NCBI RefSeq assembly: GCF_014196295.1
Contig: NZ_JACIDK010000002.1
Coordinates: forward strand, 186,001 to 250,000
Length of the DNA stretch: 64,000 nucleotides
DNA from: Phenylobacterium haematophilum
Lineage (GTDB): Bacteria; Pseudomonadota; Alphaproteobacteria; Caulobacterales; Caulobacteraceae
Direction: 5' to 3'
Positions 43,429-52,358 of the stretch are shown piece by piece; the first letter of the stretch is position 1, and each line of letters begins with the position of its first letter. The translations under genes and the position numbers were made by a program. Under the pieces are notes generated by a model. It worked only from the letters and a program-made list of their open reading frames with translations, did no database searches and was not told where the DNA came from.

Positions 43429-43838
43429 ATGAGCTTGAAATACTTGATCTGCATCGGCGCTTTGGCGCTTGCGGCGTCGCCGTGGCCAACCTTCGACGCC
43501 GATGCGACAGATCTCCTGGCCGTCGATGACGCGGGTCTGGGGCCGGGGGTCAAGGGCGATGCCATCGTCGCCTTGCGCCGCGGCCGAGAGACATGGCGGC
43601 AGCACGCCATTGAGCTCGAGGCCGCCACCTACCCGACCGCTACACCGAAGCCGAGCTCCGCCAGCTCCTGGCCTTCCGGGAGAGCCCCGCAGGCCGGAAG
43701 TGGAACCGAGCGGACACCTACGAAAAGCTCGCCCCGGTGTTCGCCGGTGCAGCGGTCGCTGCGCAAAAGCAGGCTCGCGCCCAGTTTTGCAGTTCGCGCG
43801 AGTGCGAGAGGCAGCCGGCGCCAGGCGCCAGCCGCTAG
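43429..43838 (+). pseudogene. DUF2059-family exported protein with apparent one-base frameshift
   Basis: The ATG at 43429 opens a signal peptide (MSLKYLICIGALALAASPWP) and continues in frame to about 43633 (ELEAATYP). The C-terminal half of a DUF2059 protein (PDRYTEAELRQLLAFRESPA, GRKWN) is then found in another frame, ending at TAG 43836-43838. Adding one base in the short C run near 43632 (TACCC to TACCCC) would join them into a protein of about 136 residues. Either the gene is disrupted or the assembly lost a base. The C-terminal domain function is unknown. Confidence 0.7.
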
Positions 43839-43839
43839 C

Positions 43840-43860
43840 GCTGCGGGTCAGACCCGCAGC
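43840..43860. terminator. Ten-bp hairpin at the dnaN / DUF2059 convergence
   Basis: GCTGCGGGTC and GACCCGCAGC are perfect inverted arms with a one-base centre; any RNA hairpin would open a few pairs. It overlaps the last codons of dnaN and sits just after the DUF2059 stop, so it could end both transcripts. No T-run follows. Confidence 0.45.
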
Positions 43861-44966
43861 GGCATCAGCACGTACTGGACGTCGGCGTCGATCGGGTCGA
43901 GGACCAGGGCCGGATCGTTCGGGCCGCCGAAGCGGAATTCGGCGATCTCGCCGGCGATCTGGTCGGTGACGTCGAGCAGGTAGCGGGCGTTGAACGACAG
44001 CTCGAAGGCCTCGCCGCCGTAGTCGACCTCGATCTCCTCGACGGCCTGGCCGGCTTCCATGTTGCGCACGGTCAGGATCACCCGGCCCGGCTCGATGGCC
44101 ATACGCACAGAACGGCTCTTTTCGGCCGAAATGGTGGCGACGCGGTCGACCGCCTTGGCGAACAGCTTGTTGTCGACCAGCATGATGCGGTCGTTGCCCT
44201 GCGGGATCACGCGGCTGTAGTCGGGGAACGAGCCGTCGATGACCTTGGAGGTCAGGGCCGCGCCGTTGAAGTCCAGGCGGATCTTCTGCGCGCTGACCTG
44301 CAGGTCGACGTTCTCGCCGGCGTCTTCGAGCAGGCGGCGGGCTTCGCCGATGGTCTTGCGCGGGACGATCACGCCAGGGGTTCCGGCCGAGCCCTCGGGG
44401 GCCGGCATTTCGGCCAGGGCCAGGCGGTGGCCGTCGGTGGCCACGGCGCGCAGCTTCTGGACGCCGCCATCGACCACGGTGTGGAGGTAGAGGCCGTTGA
44501 GGTAGTACCGGGTCTCTTCGGTCGAGATCGCGAACCGGGTCTTGTCGATCAGCCGGATCAGGTCGCCGACGTCTACGCCTACGCGCCCGGAGAGGCCGTC
44601 CGAGGACATCACTGGGAAGTCGCCAGCGGGCAGCACCGGCAGGTTGAACCGCGAGCGGCCGGCGGCCACGGTCAGGCGCGGATCCTCGCCGGTGAACGAC
44701 AGCGACACGTCCGCGCCCTCGGGCAACTTGCGGACGATCTCGTAAAGGGTGTGGGCCGGGGCGGTGATCTGGCCCGGCTGGTCGACCTGGGCCAGGGCCT
44801 CGTCAATGATTTCCATGTCGAGGTCGGTGGCCGAGAAGGTCAGCCGGTCGCGCTCCGCCGACAGCAGGACGTTCGACAGGATCGGGATGGTGTTGCGACG
44901 CTCGACCGCGCTCTGCACATGCCCCAGCGCCTTCATGAGCGCCGCCCGTTCAATCGTAAGCTTCAT
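43848..44966 (-). CDS. dnaN: DNA polymerase III beta sliding clamp
   Basis: Dimeric processivity ring of the replicase, 372 residues, three repeated clamp domains. It starts MKLTIERAALMKALGHVQSA with NTIPILSNVLLSA; the conserved FEISFNARYLLD-like segment appears as AFELSFNARYLLDV. FGGPNDPALV and a terminal YVLMPLRV close the hydrophobic pocket that binds polymerase and Hda/MutS peptides. A GAATC sequence (GANTC, the CcrM methylation motif of this group) lies 11 bases before the ATG. Upstream is a retropepsin-like gene in the same direction. Confidence 0.98.
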   Translation of the reverse strand: MKLTIERAALMKALGHVQSAVERRNTIPILSNVLLSAERDRLTFSATDLDMEIIDEALAQVDQPGQITAPAHTLYEIVRKLPEGADVSLSFTGEDPRLTVAAGRSRFNLPVLPAGDFPVMSSDGLSGRVGVDVGDLIRLIDKTRFAISTEETRYYLNGLYLHTVVDGGVQKLRAVATDGHRLALAEMPAPEGSAGTPGVIVPRKTIGEARRLLEDAGENVDLQVSAQKIRLDFNGAALTSKVIDGSFPDYSRVIPQGNDRIMLVDNKLFAKAVDRVATISAEKSRSVRMAIEPGRVILTVRNMEAGQAVEEIEVDYGGEAFELSFNARYLLDVTDQIAGEIAEFRFGGPNDPALVLDPIDADVQYVLMPLRV

Positions 44967-45079
44967 TTTCCGGTCCGAATCTCTCCAAGCGTCGACGCAG
45001 GCCGCGCCGTCGCCCCCTGCGCTGGAGGGACCTGCGACATTAGCCGAAATGCGGCCGGGTTAAAGGGGGGCAAACCATT

Positions 45080-45101
45080 CTGAACGGCGGAAACCGTTCA
45101 G
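45080..45101 (-). terminator. Hairpin at the 3' end of the retropepsin-like gene
   Basis: CTGAACGG / CCGTTCAG arms with a six-base loop overlap the stop codon of the leftward protease gene. They lie 114 bases ahead of dnaN and may end the protease transcript, leaving dnaN on its own promoter in the gap. Confidence 0.5.
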
Positions 45102-46045
45102 GCGGAGGCGATGTCGAAGCGCACGGCTGAGCGGCCGAAGTCGACCGAGACGGTCTCGAACTGGGTCAGCAGGTCGATGCCGATCATGATCGTCGGGGTC
45201 TCGTGCAGGTCCCAGAGCTTGAAGATCGGCATGTCCGAAAACACCACCGGGACGTTGCCCAGGTTGAGGCCGCCGAGGCGGATGAAAGGCAGGTAGAGCT
45301 GCTCGCCGCTGAACCTCTCGCCGGCGATGGAGATCAGCCCGACATGGCTGGCGCGCTGGGCGGCGGTGGGGTCCAGCCGCATGATCAGCCGCCGCAGCGC
45401 CGCGTTGCCGAGCGAGAACTGCGAGCCGGAATCGATCATCGCGCTGATCGAGCGGCCGCTGATGTCGGCGTCGACGATGGTCAGCTGGCCGGACTTGCGT
45501 CGGGCGGGCACGACGACCTTGCCCTTGGCGCTGGCCTCCTGTTTGGACTTGGTGATTTCCAAGGTGTTGCCGGCGAATCCCATGACCAGCCGCTGGCCCT
45601 TCAGCCAGTCGATTCCGAGCACGCCGTCGATGTCGAAGGACGTCATCGGCAGCACCGGCGCCTGGACTTTCTTGCGGACCCGCGTGCCGATTTCGAGCCG
45701 GTCGAGCACCACGCTGGGGCGGCCGCGGGCGCCGACGATCGTGTGCACCCGCAGCTCGCGGCCGGCTGGCAGGGCGAGCTTTTCGGCCAACTCGGCCGAG
45801 ACGCAGGAGACGTTGGCTCCGGTGTCGACCATGAAGCGGTAGGGGCCCAGGCCGTTGATCGTCACCGGGGCGGTGATGTGCTCGAAAAGCTGCCGGGTGA
45901 TGGCGATGGAGGTGGGTTCATCGTCAGGTTCTGCGGCCGGCGCCTCAGGAACCTGCCCGAATGCGGAGGGCGCGGTGAACAGCAGTCCGCCGGCGGCGGC
46001 GAGCCTGCCGAGCGCGAGGCGGCGAGTCTGTGACCCGACCAGCAC
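45098..46045 (-). CDS. Exported protein with two retropepsin-like aspartic protease domains
   Basis: 315 residues from a GTG at 46045 with GGGAG upstream. The N-terminus has a twin-arginine-type leader (TRRLALGRLAAAGGLLFTAP). Two aspartic-protease half-domains follow: FMVDTGANVSCVS near residue 75 and AMIDSGSQFSLGN near residue 200, each with the D-T/S-G triplet. Each also has a partner hydrophobic strand (GVLGIDWLKGQ and IMIGIDLLTQF). One chain thus carries both catalytic aspartates, like pepsin rather than dimeric retropepsins. It is probably periplasmic; substrate unknown. Confidence 0.82.
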   Translation of the reverse strand: MLVGSQTRRLALGRLAAAGGLLFTAPSAFGQVPEAPAAEPDDEPTSIAITRQLFEHITAPVTINGLGPYRFMVDTGANVSCVSAELAEKLALPAGRELRVHTIVGARGRPSVVLDRLEIGTRVRKKVQAPVLPMTSFDIDGVLGIDWLKGQRLVMGFAGNTLEITKSKQEASAKGKVVVPARRKSGQLTIVDADISGRSISAMIDSGSQFSLGNAALRRLIMRLDPTAAQRASHVGLISIAGERFSGEQLYLPFIRLGGLNLGNVPVVFSDMPIFKLWDLHETPTIMIGIDLLTQFETVSVDFGRSAVRFDIASA

Positions 46046-46211
46046 GTTATGCTCCCTGATGTTCCGGCGAAGCCTACGCCCGATGCGAGAAACCGTCAAT
46101 TTTCCAGGGGTTTGGCGGCGATCTGGGGTTGCAGCTGCGCGGCCGGCGCCCGCGGCGTCCGCCGAGCATCGAGGGTGCGACCCGAAAAGGCGACGATAGG
46201 GCGGTCCAGAC

Positions 46212-46246
46212 GCTATCGGCAGGGAGACCAGAAACCTGCCGATAGC
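46212..46246 (-). terminator. 12-bp perfect hairpin after the serine hydrolase
   Basis: GCTATCGGCAGG and CCTGCCGATAGC flank an 11-base loop, 17 bases beyond the hydrolase stop in the leftward direction. There is no U-run, but the stem is long and GC-rich. The rest of the 217-base gap (46046-46262) shows no gene I can support. Confidence 0.6.
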
Positions 46247-46262
46247 CTCCAGCAATTTGCCG

Positions 46263-47390
46263 TCAGGCGGTCGCGGCCAGGCCCTCGTAGGCCGCCGCGA
46301 TCAGGGCGACGTCGCGCGGGTCGCCGACCAAGTCGGTCCCCATGCGGTTCATCGTGTAGGACAGCGCGACCTTGCGGTCCGGATCGACCATGGCGAACGA
46401 GCCGCCCCAGCCGGAGTGCCCGAAGGCCGCCTCCGACGGACCGTAGAGCCCGTCGGTGTTGAGGAGGAAGCCAGCGGCCCAGCGGGCTGGCACCCCGAGC
46501 ACCTCGTCGACGCCGCTGATCCGCAGGGCGGTCGCCTGGGCCAGGGTCTGCGGCGACAGAAGTCGGCCGGCCGCGACCTCGCCGAACAGCCGGGCCAGCG
46601 AGCGGGCGTTGGAGAAGCCGTTGGCCGAGACCAGTTCGCAGGCGCGCCAGGCCGCCGTGTTGGGCAGCAGCGGCTCGATCACCGGGTTCAGATAGGCCGC
46701 CGCCTGCGAGGGGTTGAGGTCGGTGGTCATGTTCGAGGTCGCCAGCTCGGGCGGGGCGATCATCTCGGCGCGGCGGGCCTCTTCCGAAGCCGGCAGGCCG
46801 AGGGTGAGGTTTAGGCCGAGCGGGGCCGACAGCTCGGCAGCGATGAAGGCGCCCAGGCTGCGGCCCTCGATGCGGCGAAACAGCTCGCCGGCCAGCACCC
46901 CGATCGAGATGGCGTGATAGCCCGAGCGCGAGCCCGGCGGCCACAGCGGCTCGCTGGCGGCGAGCCGCGCGGCGGCGGCCGGCTGATCGTAGAAGTCCTC
47001 GACCACGGCCGGGTCGCGGAAGCTGCACAGTCCGGCCTGGTGGGAGAGCAGCATGGCGATGGTGACGCCGTCCTTTCCGTGGGCGGCGAACTCCGGCCAC
47101 CAGCGGGCGACGAGGTCGTCGTAGGCGCAGGCGCCCCGGTCGACCAGCATGGCGAAGCAGAGCGCGCCGATCGCCTTGGTCGTCGACCAGACGTTGACCA
47201 CCGAGTCGGCGGCCCAGGGCCGGGTGCGGGCGGCGTCGAGACTGCCGGCCCAGAGATCGACGACAGGGGCGCCGTCGATCACCAGGGAGAGGGCGGCGCC
47301 GACGTCGCCGCGTTCGGCGAAGTTGCGTTCGAACTCGGCCGTCAGGGCGGCGAAGGCGGGGTCGGCGGAGCCGTGAATCTGGATGCTCAT
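46263..47390 (-). CDS. Serine hydrolase of the class C beta-lactamase/esterase fold (paralogue)
   Basis: 375 residues, no signal peptide. STTK nucleophile motif at residues 69-72, LLSHQAGLCSF, the SGYHAISIGVLAGELFRRIEGR block and GHSGWGGSFAMVDP near the end. Length, motif positions and most of these strings match the hydrolase at 6299-7426, so the two are paralogues. The ATG overlaps the stop of the upstream TonB receptor (ATGA). Coupling of an importer and a hydrolase suggests the enzyme acts on the imported compound, for example an ester or amide. Confidence 0.88.
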   Translation of the reverse strand: MSIQIHGSADPAFAALTAEFERNFAERGDVGAALSLVIDGAPVVDLWAGSLDAARTRPWAADSVVNVWSTTKAIGALCFAMLVDRGACAYDDLVARWWPEFAAHGKDGVTIAMLLSHQAGLCSFRDPAVVEDFYDQPAAAARLAASEPLWPPGSRSGYHAISIGVLAGELFRRIEGRSLGAFIAAELSAPLGLNLTLGLPASEEARRAEMIAPPELATSNMTTDLNPSQAAAYLNPVIEPLLPNTAAWRACELVSANGFSNARSLARLFGEVAAGRLLSPQTLAQATALRISGVDEVLGVPARWAAGFLLNTDGLYGPSEAAFGHSGWGGSFAMVDPDRKVALSYTMNRMGTDLVGDPRDVALIAAAYEGLAATA

Positions 47391-49621
47391 TTGAAAGCCT
47401 TGGAGACGGTGACGCCGAAGGTGCGCGGGGCGCCGTAGACGCGGAAGCCGAAGCCGAGGGGCAGGTTGTTCACCCCCTGGGTGACGTATTCCTCGTCGGC
47501 GAGGTTCTTGCCCCAGACGGCCACTTCCCAGTCGTTCGGCAGGGCGACGCTGGCGCGGGCGTTCCACACCCAATAGGCGTCGGTGGCGATGAGCGGATCG
47601 TTGAGCGCGTCCTTGAACATGTCGTCGGCGTAGCGGCCGTCGACCTGGAGGCGGCCGGTGGCGTCCTGGCCGAGGTCGAAGCTGTAGGCGGCCGAGACCG
47701 TGAGGCTGACTTCCGGCGCGTCGGGGAGCTTATTGCCCTTGGGCACGGCGCCGTTCGACGAGGCGAAGGCCCCGAGCTCGGTGTGCAGCAGGCCAAGGCC
47801 CGCGATCAGGTCGAGGCCGGGCAGGGCGGCCGGCGACCACATGGCGTCGAGGTCCAGGCCGTAGATCGAGGCTTCGTCGACATTCCCCAGCCGCTGGATC
47901 GGCAGTCCGCCGGAGGTGTCGCGGATGAAGGTCTGCACGTCGGAATAGTCGTAGAAGAAGGCGCTGGCCGACCAGGAGAGGCCAAGTTCCGGCAGCCGCT
48001 GCTTCACCCCGACCTCGTAGTCGATGAGGGTCTCGGGTTCGTAGGGCTGGAGCTGGGCGGTGGTGGTGGCCACGCCCGAGAAGAAGCCGCCGCTCTTCAC
48101 GCCCTGGCTGATCGAGCCGTAGACCAGGGTCAGAGGGTTCGGCTTCCAGTTGAGGCCGAGCTTCCAGGACCAGTTGGTGTCGTCGATGGTCGTATCGATG
48201 AAGGCCAGGGTGACCGGGCCGGCGCCGCAGGGAACCATCGAGAGGAAGCTGGCCGGGCAGTTCGGGACCAGGTCGAGGTCGCCGCCGACATTGGCCTTTT
48301 CTTCCCAGGTGTAGCGCAGGCCGGCGATCAGGCTGAGGTCCTGGGCGAAGCGCCATTCGAGATTGCCGAAGGCGGCGGCCGACTTGGCGGTCTGGTCGGT
48401 GAAGGTCAGGAGCTTGGTGTTGAACAGGTCCTGCAGCGAGCCGTCATAGGTCATCTTCACCCGGTCGCGGGAGGCGAACACCCCGACGATCCAGTCGGTG
48501 GCCTCGGTGGAGCCGGAGAGCCGCAGCTCCTGGGAGATCTGCTCGATCTGGTCGCGCTCGACGAAGTCGGTCTGGCGATAGGGGCCGCCGTCGGTGTCGG
48601 CGCCCCACTGGCGCTTGAAGTCGACATAGCCGGTGATCGAGGTCAGGTCCGCCCAGCCGAGGTCGGCGGTCAGCCGCACGGTGGCCGCGCGCTGGTCGAC
48701 GTCATAGGTCGGGTCGACCGACCAGGCACCGGCGAACGGATTCCCATCGGTGTCGGTGTAGCCCTGGAAGTCCATGCAGGCCGGCGAGCCGGGGCAGACC
48801 AGGCCGGCGGGGGCGCCGGGCGGGGTCAGGGCGCCGAAGAACTCCGGCCCGCCGACCTCGGAACGGCCTTTCTGGACCTCGAGCTTGATCAGCACCTCGA
48901 CGTCGTCGGTGGCGGCCCACAGCGCCTGGGCGCGGGCGAGGCCCACCTCGCGGCGGCCGATGTCGCGGCCGAGCAGGCGGTTGTCGAAGAAGCCTTCGTC
49001 CTGCTTCACCGCCTTGCCCGCGAAGCGCAGGGCGAAGGTGTCGGAGACCGGCAGGTTGACCATGCCCTCGATCTCGGCGGTCTGATAATTGGCGTAGCCG
49101 GCGGCCAGTCGCCCTTCGACGCCGCCGAAGCTGGGCTTGGCGGTGACGATGTTGATGGCCCCGGCGGTGGAGTTGCGGCCGTAGAGCGTGCCCTGCGGCC
49201 CCTTCAGCGCCTCCATCCGCTCCAGGTCGAAGAGGTCGAAGTTCATCAGCGCCAGCGAGCTTAGGTAGACCTCGTCGACATAGACTCCGGCGCTGGGATT
49301 GTTGGTCGCCGAGAAGTCGTTGAGGCCGACGCCGCGGATGGTCACCACCGGCAGCACGCCGGGCATGTTCTCCTTGATGTCGACGTTGGGGGTGAAGGCG
49401 ACGAGGTCGCTGACCTGGGCCACGCGGCGGTCGGCCAGCTCCTGGGCGCCGACCACGGCGACGTTGAGGCCGACGTCGAGGGTGTCCTGGGTGCGCTTCT
49501 GGGCGGTGACGGTGACCGCCTCGATCTCGACCGGCTCGGCGGCCTGCGCCAGCCCGCCGCTCAGGGCCAGCGCCCCGGCCCCGCCCAAAAGCCGCAGCCG
49601 CATCGTCCTGGAAATACGCAT
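47387..49621 (-). CDS. TonB-dependent outer-membrane receptor coupled to a hydrolase
   Basis: A 744-residue receptor starting at ATG 49621 after GGAGGGAG, with a signal peptide (LRLLGGAGALALSGGLAQA). The TonB-box/plug start is IEAVTVTAQKRTQDTLDVGL, followed by VVTIRGVGLNDFSATNNPSA and ALKGPQGTLYGRNSTAGAIN. The barrel ends APRTFGVTVSKAFK; the terminal residue is Lys rather than the usual Phe, a small oddity. It belongs to the QKR-type receptors and is co-translated with the serine hydrolase. Divergent from a tandem-TetR regulator, which probably controls both. Confidence 0.9.
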   Translation of the reverse strand: MRISRTMRLRLLGGAGALALSGGLAQAAEPVEIEAVTVTAQKRTQDTLDVGLNVAVVGAQELADRRVAQVSDLVAFTPNVDIKENMPGVLPVVTIRGVGLNDFSATNNPSAGVYVDEVYLSSLALMNFDLFDLERMEALKGPQGTLYGRNSTAGAINIVTAKPSFGGVEGRLAAGYANYQTAEIEGMVNLPVSDTFALRFAGKAVKQDEGFFDNRLLGRDIGRREVGLARAQALWAATDDVEVLIKLEVQKGRSEVGGPEFFGALTPPGAPAGLVCPGSPACMDFQGYTDTDGNPFAGAWSVDPTYDVDQRAATVRLTADLGWADLTSITGYVDFKRQWGADTDGGPYRQTDFVERDQIEQISQELRLSGSTEATDWIVGVFASRDRVKMTYDGSLQDLFNTKLLTFTDQTAKSAAAFGNLEWRFAQDLSLIAGLRYTWEEKANVGGDLDLVPNCPASFLSMVPCGAGPVTLAFIDTTIDDTNWSWKLGLNWKPNPLTLVYGSISQGVKSGGFFSGVATTTAQLQPYEPETLIDYEVGVKQRLPELGLSWSASAFFYDYSDVQTFIRDTSGGLPIQRLGNVDEASIYGLDLDAMWSPAALPGLDLIAGLGLLHTELGAFASSNGAVPKGNKLPDAPEVSLTVSAAYSFDLGQDATGRLQVDGRYADDMFKDALNDPLIATDAYWVWNARASVALPNDWEVAVWGKNLADEEYVTQGVNNLPLGFGFRVYGAPRTFGVTVSKAFK

Positions 49622-49790
49622 CGCGCTCCCTCCCCTTGATTTCGGCGTCGCTCGTTGGCGCGCCGTTTTTCGACATTCAAGTTTGGCGGAGTAACGACAC
49701 GTCTAGAACTGGCCGTCAAGCAAACTTCGACACTTGCGTATGTCTGGTGTACGGATTGACGAAGGGCGGCGGAGGCGCGACGAACGGCCG

Positions 49791-51053
49791 ATGGCGGCGA
49801 CTGGCAATGAGACGGGGGGCGGCAAGCCGGCGCGCAAGCGCGCGGCCAAGCGCGACCTGCTGTTTGCGGAGGCGGCCCGCGAGATCAACGCCATGGGCGC
49901 CGGCGGCATCGTCATCAACGACGTGGCCGAACGCGTCGGGCTGTCGCGCAACGCCCTCTACTACTACGTCGCCGACCGCACCGACCTGGTGTTCGGCGCC
50001 TACCAGCGGGCCTGCGAGGCGAGCGCCGACGACCTGGCCGCCGCCGCGGAGGCCAGCGAGGATCCGCGCGAGCGGCTGCGCCTCCTGGTGGAAGCGCAGC
50101 TGGCCTATGAGCGGCCGCCGCAGGCGGTGCTCAGCGACGTCGACTTCCTGCCCGACGCCCAGCGGCGGGTGATCCGCGAGCTGCAGGCGCGCAACGTCGC
50201 GCGGCTGCGCGGCTGGCTGGAGGAGGGGGCGGCGGCCGGGATCCTGCGGCCCTGCAACAGCGAGATCGCCGCCCAGGCCCTGGTCGGGATGATCTCCTGG
50301 GGCCGGCTGTCGGCCGGCTGGCTCGGCTATCGCGACGGGCGCGCGGCGCGGCGGCGGATCGCCCAGGCGATCGTCGACCTGATGCTGAACGGGTTCGCCA
50401 CGCGGCCCCGCGAGACCCCGCTGTGCGCGCTGGACATGGAGGCGCTGACCGCCCGCTCGTTCAACGCCTTCGACCGCCAGCAGACCAACGAGGTGAAGAT
50501 CGGCCAGCTGATCGCGGCGGCCTCGAAGCTGTTCAACCAGCGCGGCATCGACGGCGCTTCGCTGGACGATATCGGGGCCGAGGTCGGGGCGACCAAGGGC
50601 GCGGTCTACCACTACTTCGACGACAAGGCCGACCTGGTCACCCGCTGCTACCGGCGCGCCTTCGAGGTCTACGACCTGATCATGGACACCGCCGTCGCCC
50701 AAGGCCGCGACGGCTTCGACAAGGCGATGATCGCCCTGCACCTGAACGTCCAGGCCCAGGCCGGGCCGGCCTCGCCGCTCATGCTGCAGCCGGGCCGGCT
50801 GGCGCTGGCGGAAGGCGACCGGGCGGCCTTCGAGCGGGCCGGCCAGCGGCTGCGGATGACCTCGAACCGCAGCCTGCGCCAGGGGATCGCCGACGGTTCG
50901 GTGCGGCCGTGCGACACGGTGTTCGTCGGCCAGGTCTCGGCCGGGATCTTCCTCTGGCTGCCGAAATGGCTGCCGGCCGACTACCCACTCAGCCCCCGGC
51001 AGATCGCCGAGGAGATCTGCGACGTGGTCGCATATGGGTTGGCGGTGAGGTAG
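49791..51053 (+). CDS. Regulator with two TetR-type DNA-binding domains in one chain
   Basis: About 420 residues from ATG 49791; upstream in-frame starts (49734, 49740) pass through codons unlike the rest. The first TetR unit has AKRDLLFAEAAREINAMGAG and the recognition helix VGLSRNALYYYVADRTDLV (about 49-67), plus a ligand domain to about 205. A second starts near 232 with KIGQLIAAASKLFNQRGIDG and VGATKGAVYHYFDDKADLV (about 265-283). Normal TetR proteins are about 200 residues and dimerise; this looks like a covalent dimer. It diverges from the receptor/hydrolase operon. Confidence 0.88.
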   Translation: MAATGNETGGGKPARKRAAKRDLLFAEAAREINAMGAGGIVINDVAERVGLSRNALYYYVADRTDLVFGAYQRACEASADDLAAAAEASEDPRERLRLLVEAQLAYERPPQAVLSDVDFLPDAQRRVIRELQARNVARLRGWLEEGAAAGILRPCNSEIAAQALVGMISWGRLSAGWLGYRDGRAARRRIAQAIVDLMLNGFATRPRETPLCALDMEALTARSFNAFDRQQTNEVKIGQLIAAASKLFNQRGIDGASLDDIGAEVGATKGAVYHYFDDKADLVTRCYRRAFEVYDLIMDTAVAQGRDGFDKAMIALHLNVQAQAGPASPLMLQPGRLALAEGDRAAFERAGQRLRMTSNRSLRQGIADGSVRPCDTVFVGQVSAGIFLWLPKWLPADYPLSPRQIAEEICDVVAYGLAVR

Positions 51054-51058
51054 GGGGC

Positions 51059-52270
51059 TCAGGTTTCGACGGGGCGTGCGGCCGATGCGCGGGCTTGTAC
51101 TGCGTAGAGGACCAACGCCGCGGCGATCGCCAATGCGGCCGCGCTGGCGCCGATCGGCCAGCCCAGCGTCGAGACGATCGGGCCGCCGGCGGCGGCGCCA
51201 AGGCTGCCGCCGACGAAGTAGATGACCATGTAGGTGCTGTTCAGCTGGGCCGGTCGCAGAGGGTCCAGGCGAATGATTCGGGCCTGGTTGGCGACCTGCG
51301 CGGCGAAGAGCCCGGCGTCAAAGAGCGCCAGGGCGACCAGCGTCAGCGGCGGGGAACCGAGGCCGGGGGCGATCGCAAGGGTGCAGGCGATCGCCAGGAC
51401 CAGACCGCCGATCACGACCGGGCGGGTTCCGAAACGGTCGGCAAGCCGTCCGGCCAGCGGGGGCGCGGCCATGCCTGCGAGCCCCGCCAGGGAGTAGAGC
51501 CCGACCGTCGTCGGCGATAGGCTGTAAGGTGGCAGGGAGAGCGTGAGCGAAACGCCCGCCCAGACGAGACTGAAGGCGAAGAACCACAGCGCGCCCGCCA
51601 TGGCCGCGATCAGCAGGTCGGGGTGGGCGCGCAAGAGCTGCGGCGTAGAGAGCAGTCCACCGAGCCATGCCCCCAATGCGCGCGGGACCTGCCGCGGCAG
51701 CAGCGCGCGGCCGACCACGGCGCAGAGCAGGCAGGCCCCGGCGACGATGAGCAGCATCGCCCGCCAGCCGACCGCGTCGGTAAGGCCGCCGCCGACCAGC
51801 CGGCCGAGCAGGATCCCTGCCGATATGCCGGCAGTGACGGCTCCCAAGGCGCGACCCTGGCGATCAGGCGCGGCGTGCTTTGCCGCCAGGGTGCTCATCT
51901 GTGCGCCAGTGCTTGCGAAGACCCCCGACAACAGAAGGCCTGCTCCGAAGACTTCCACCGAGGTCGCCGCCGACGTCAGGATCAAGGCTCCGGCGAGCGC
52001 GGCGAGCTGGGCGGGGACGAGGGCGTGCGCGGAAGTGCGATCGACCAGCGGCACCAACAGCGCCAGTCCCAGCATGTAGCCTACGATCGGCAGGCCCGCG
52101 GCGGCGCTGGTGGCGACGAGCGAGGCGTCGATGTCCGCGGCGATCAGGCCGAGCTCCGGTTGGACGAGGTAGCTCGTCGAGGTGGCGACGGCGGCAGCCA
52201 ATGCCAGGAACAGGATCCGGGCGGCGTCCAGGTGCGGGACGGCGTCTTCGGGGTTTTGAACTTGGGTCAT
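51059..52270 (-). CDS. MFS transporter
   Basis: 403 residues, 12 hydrophobic segments. PIVGYMLGLALLVPLVDRTSAHAL contains the motif A-like loop between helices 2 and 3; the second half repeats it at LAGMAAPPLAGRLADRFGTRP. The pattern fits DHA1-type transporters such as the YgaY/NepI-like group that export drugs or small metabolites. It converges with the tandem-TetR gene (five-base gap), so that protein is unlikely to be co-transcribed with it. The 88 bases upstream separate it from the DUF1275 gene in the same orientation. Confidence 0.86.
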   Translation of the reverse strand: MTQVQNPEDAVPHLDAARILFLALAAAVATSTSYLVQPELGLIAADIDASLVATSAAAGLPIVGYMLGLALLVPLVDRTSAHALVPAQLAALAGALILTSAATSVEVFGAGLLLSGVFASTGAQMSTLAAKHAAPDRQGRALGAVTAGISAGILLGRLVGGGLTDAVGWRAMLLIVAGACLLCAVVGRALLPRQVPRALGAWLGGLLSTPQLLRAHPDLLIAAMAGALWFFAFSLVWAGVSLTLSLPPYSLSPTTVGLYSLAGLAGMAAPPLAGRLADRFGTRPVVIGGLVLAIACTLAIAPGLGSPPLTLVALALFDAGLFAAQVANQARIIRLDPLRPAQLNSTYMVIYFVGGSLGAAAGGPIVSTLGWPIGASAAALAIAAALVLYAVQARASAARPVET

Positions 52271-52358
52271 GGGGCCGGTTTAGCGGCTGCCCGCGTGCGC
52301 ATCTGGCGCATTCCGGACCCGGCCAGAACCGGTGTCTCCGGGCTTCCCTAGACTGGGA

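Noticed and set aside
43346-45098. Replication origin next to dnaN
   Set aside because: No cluster of DnaA boxes and no AT-rich unwinding region is visible; dnaA is absent. The origin may be nearby but outside the window.
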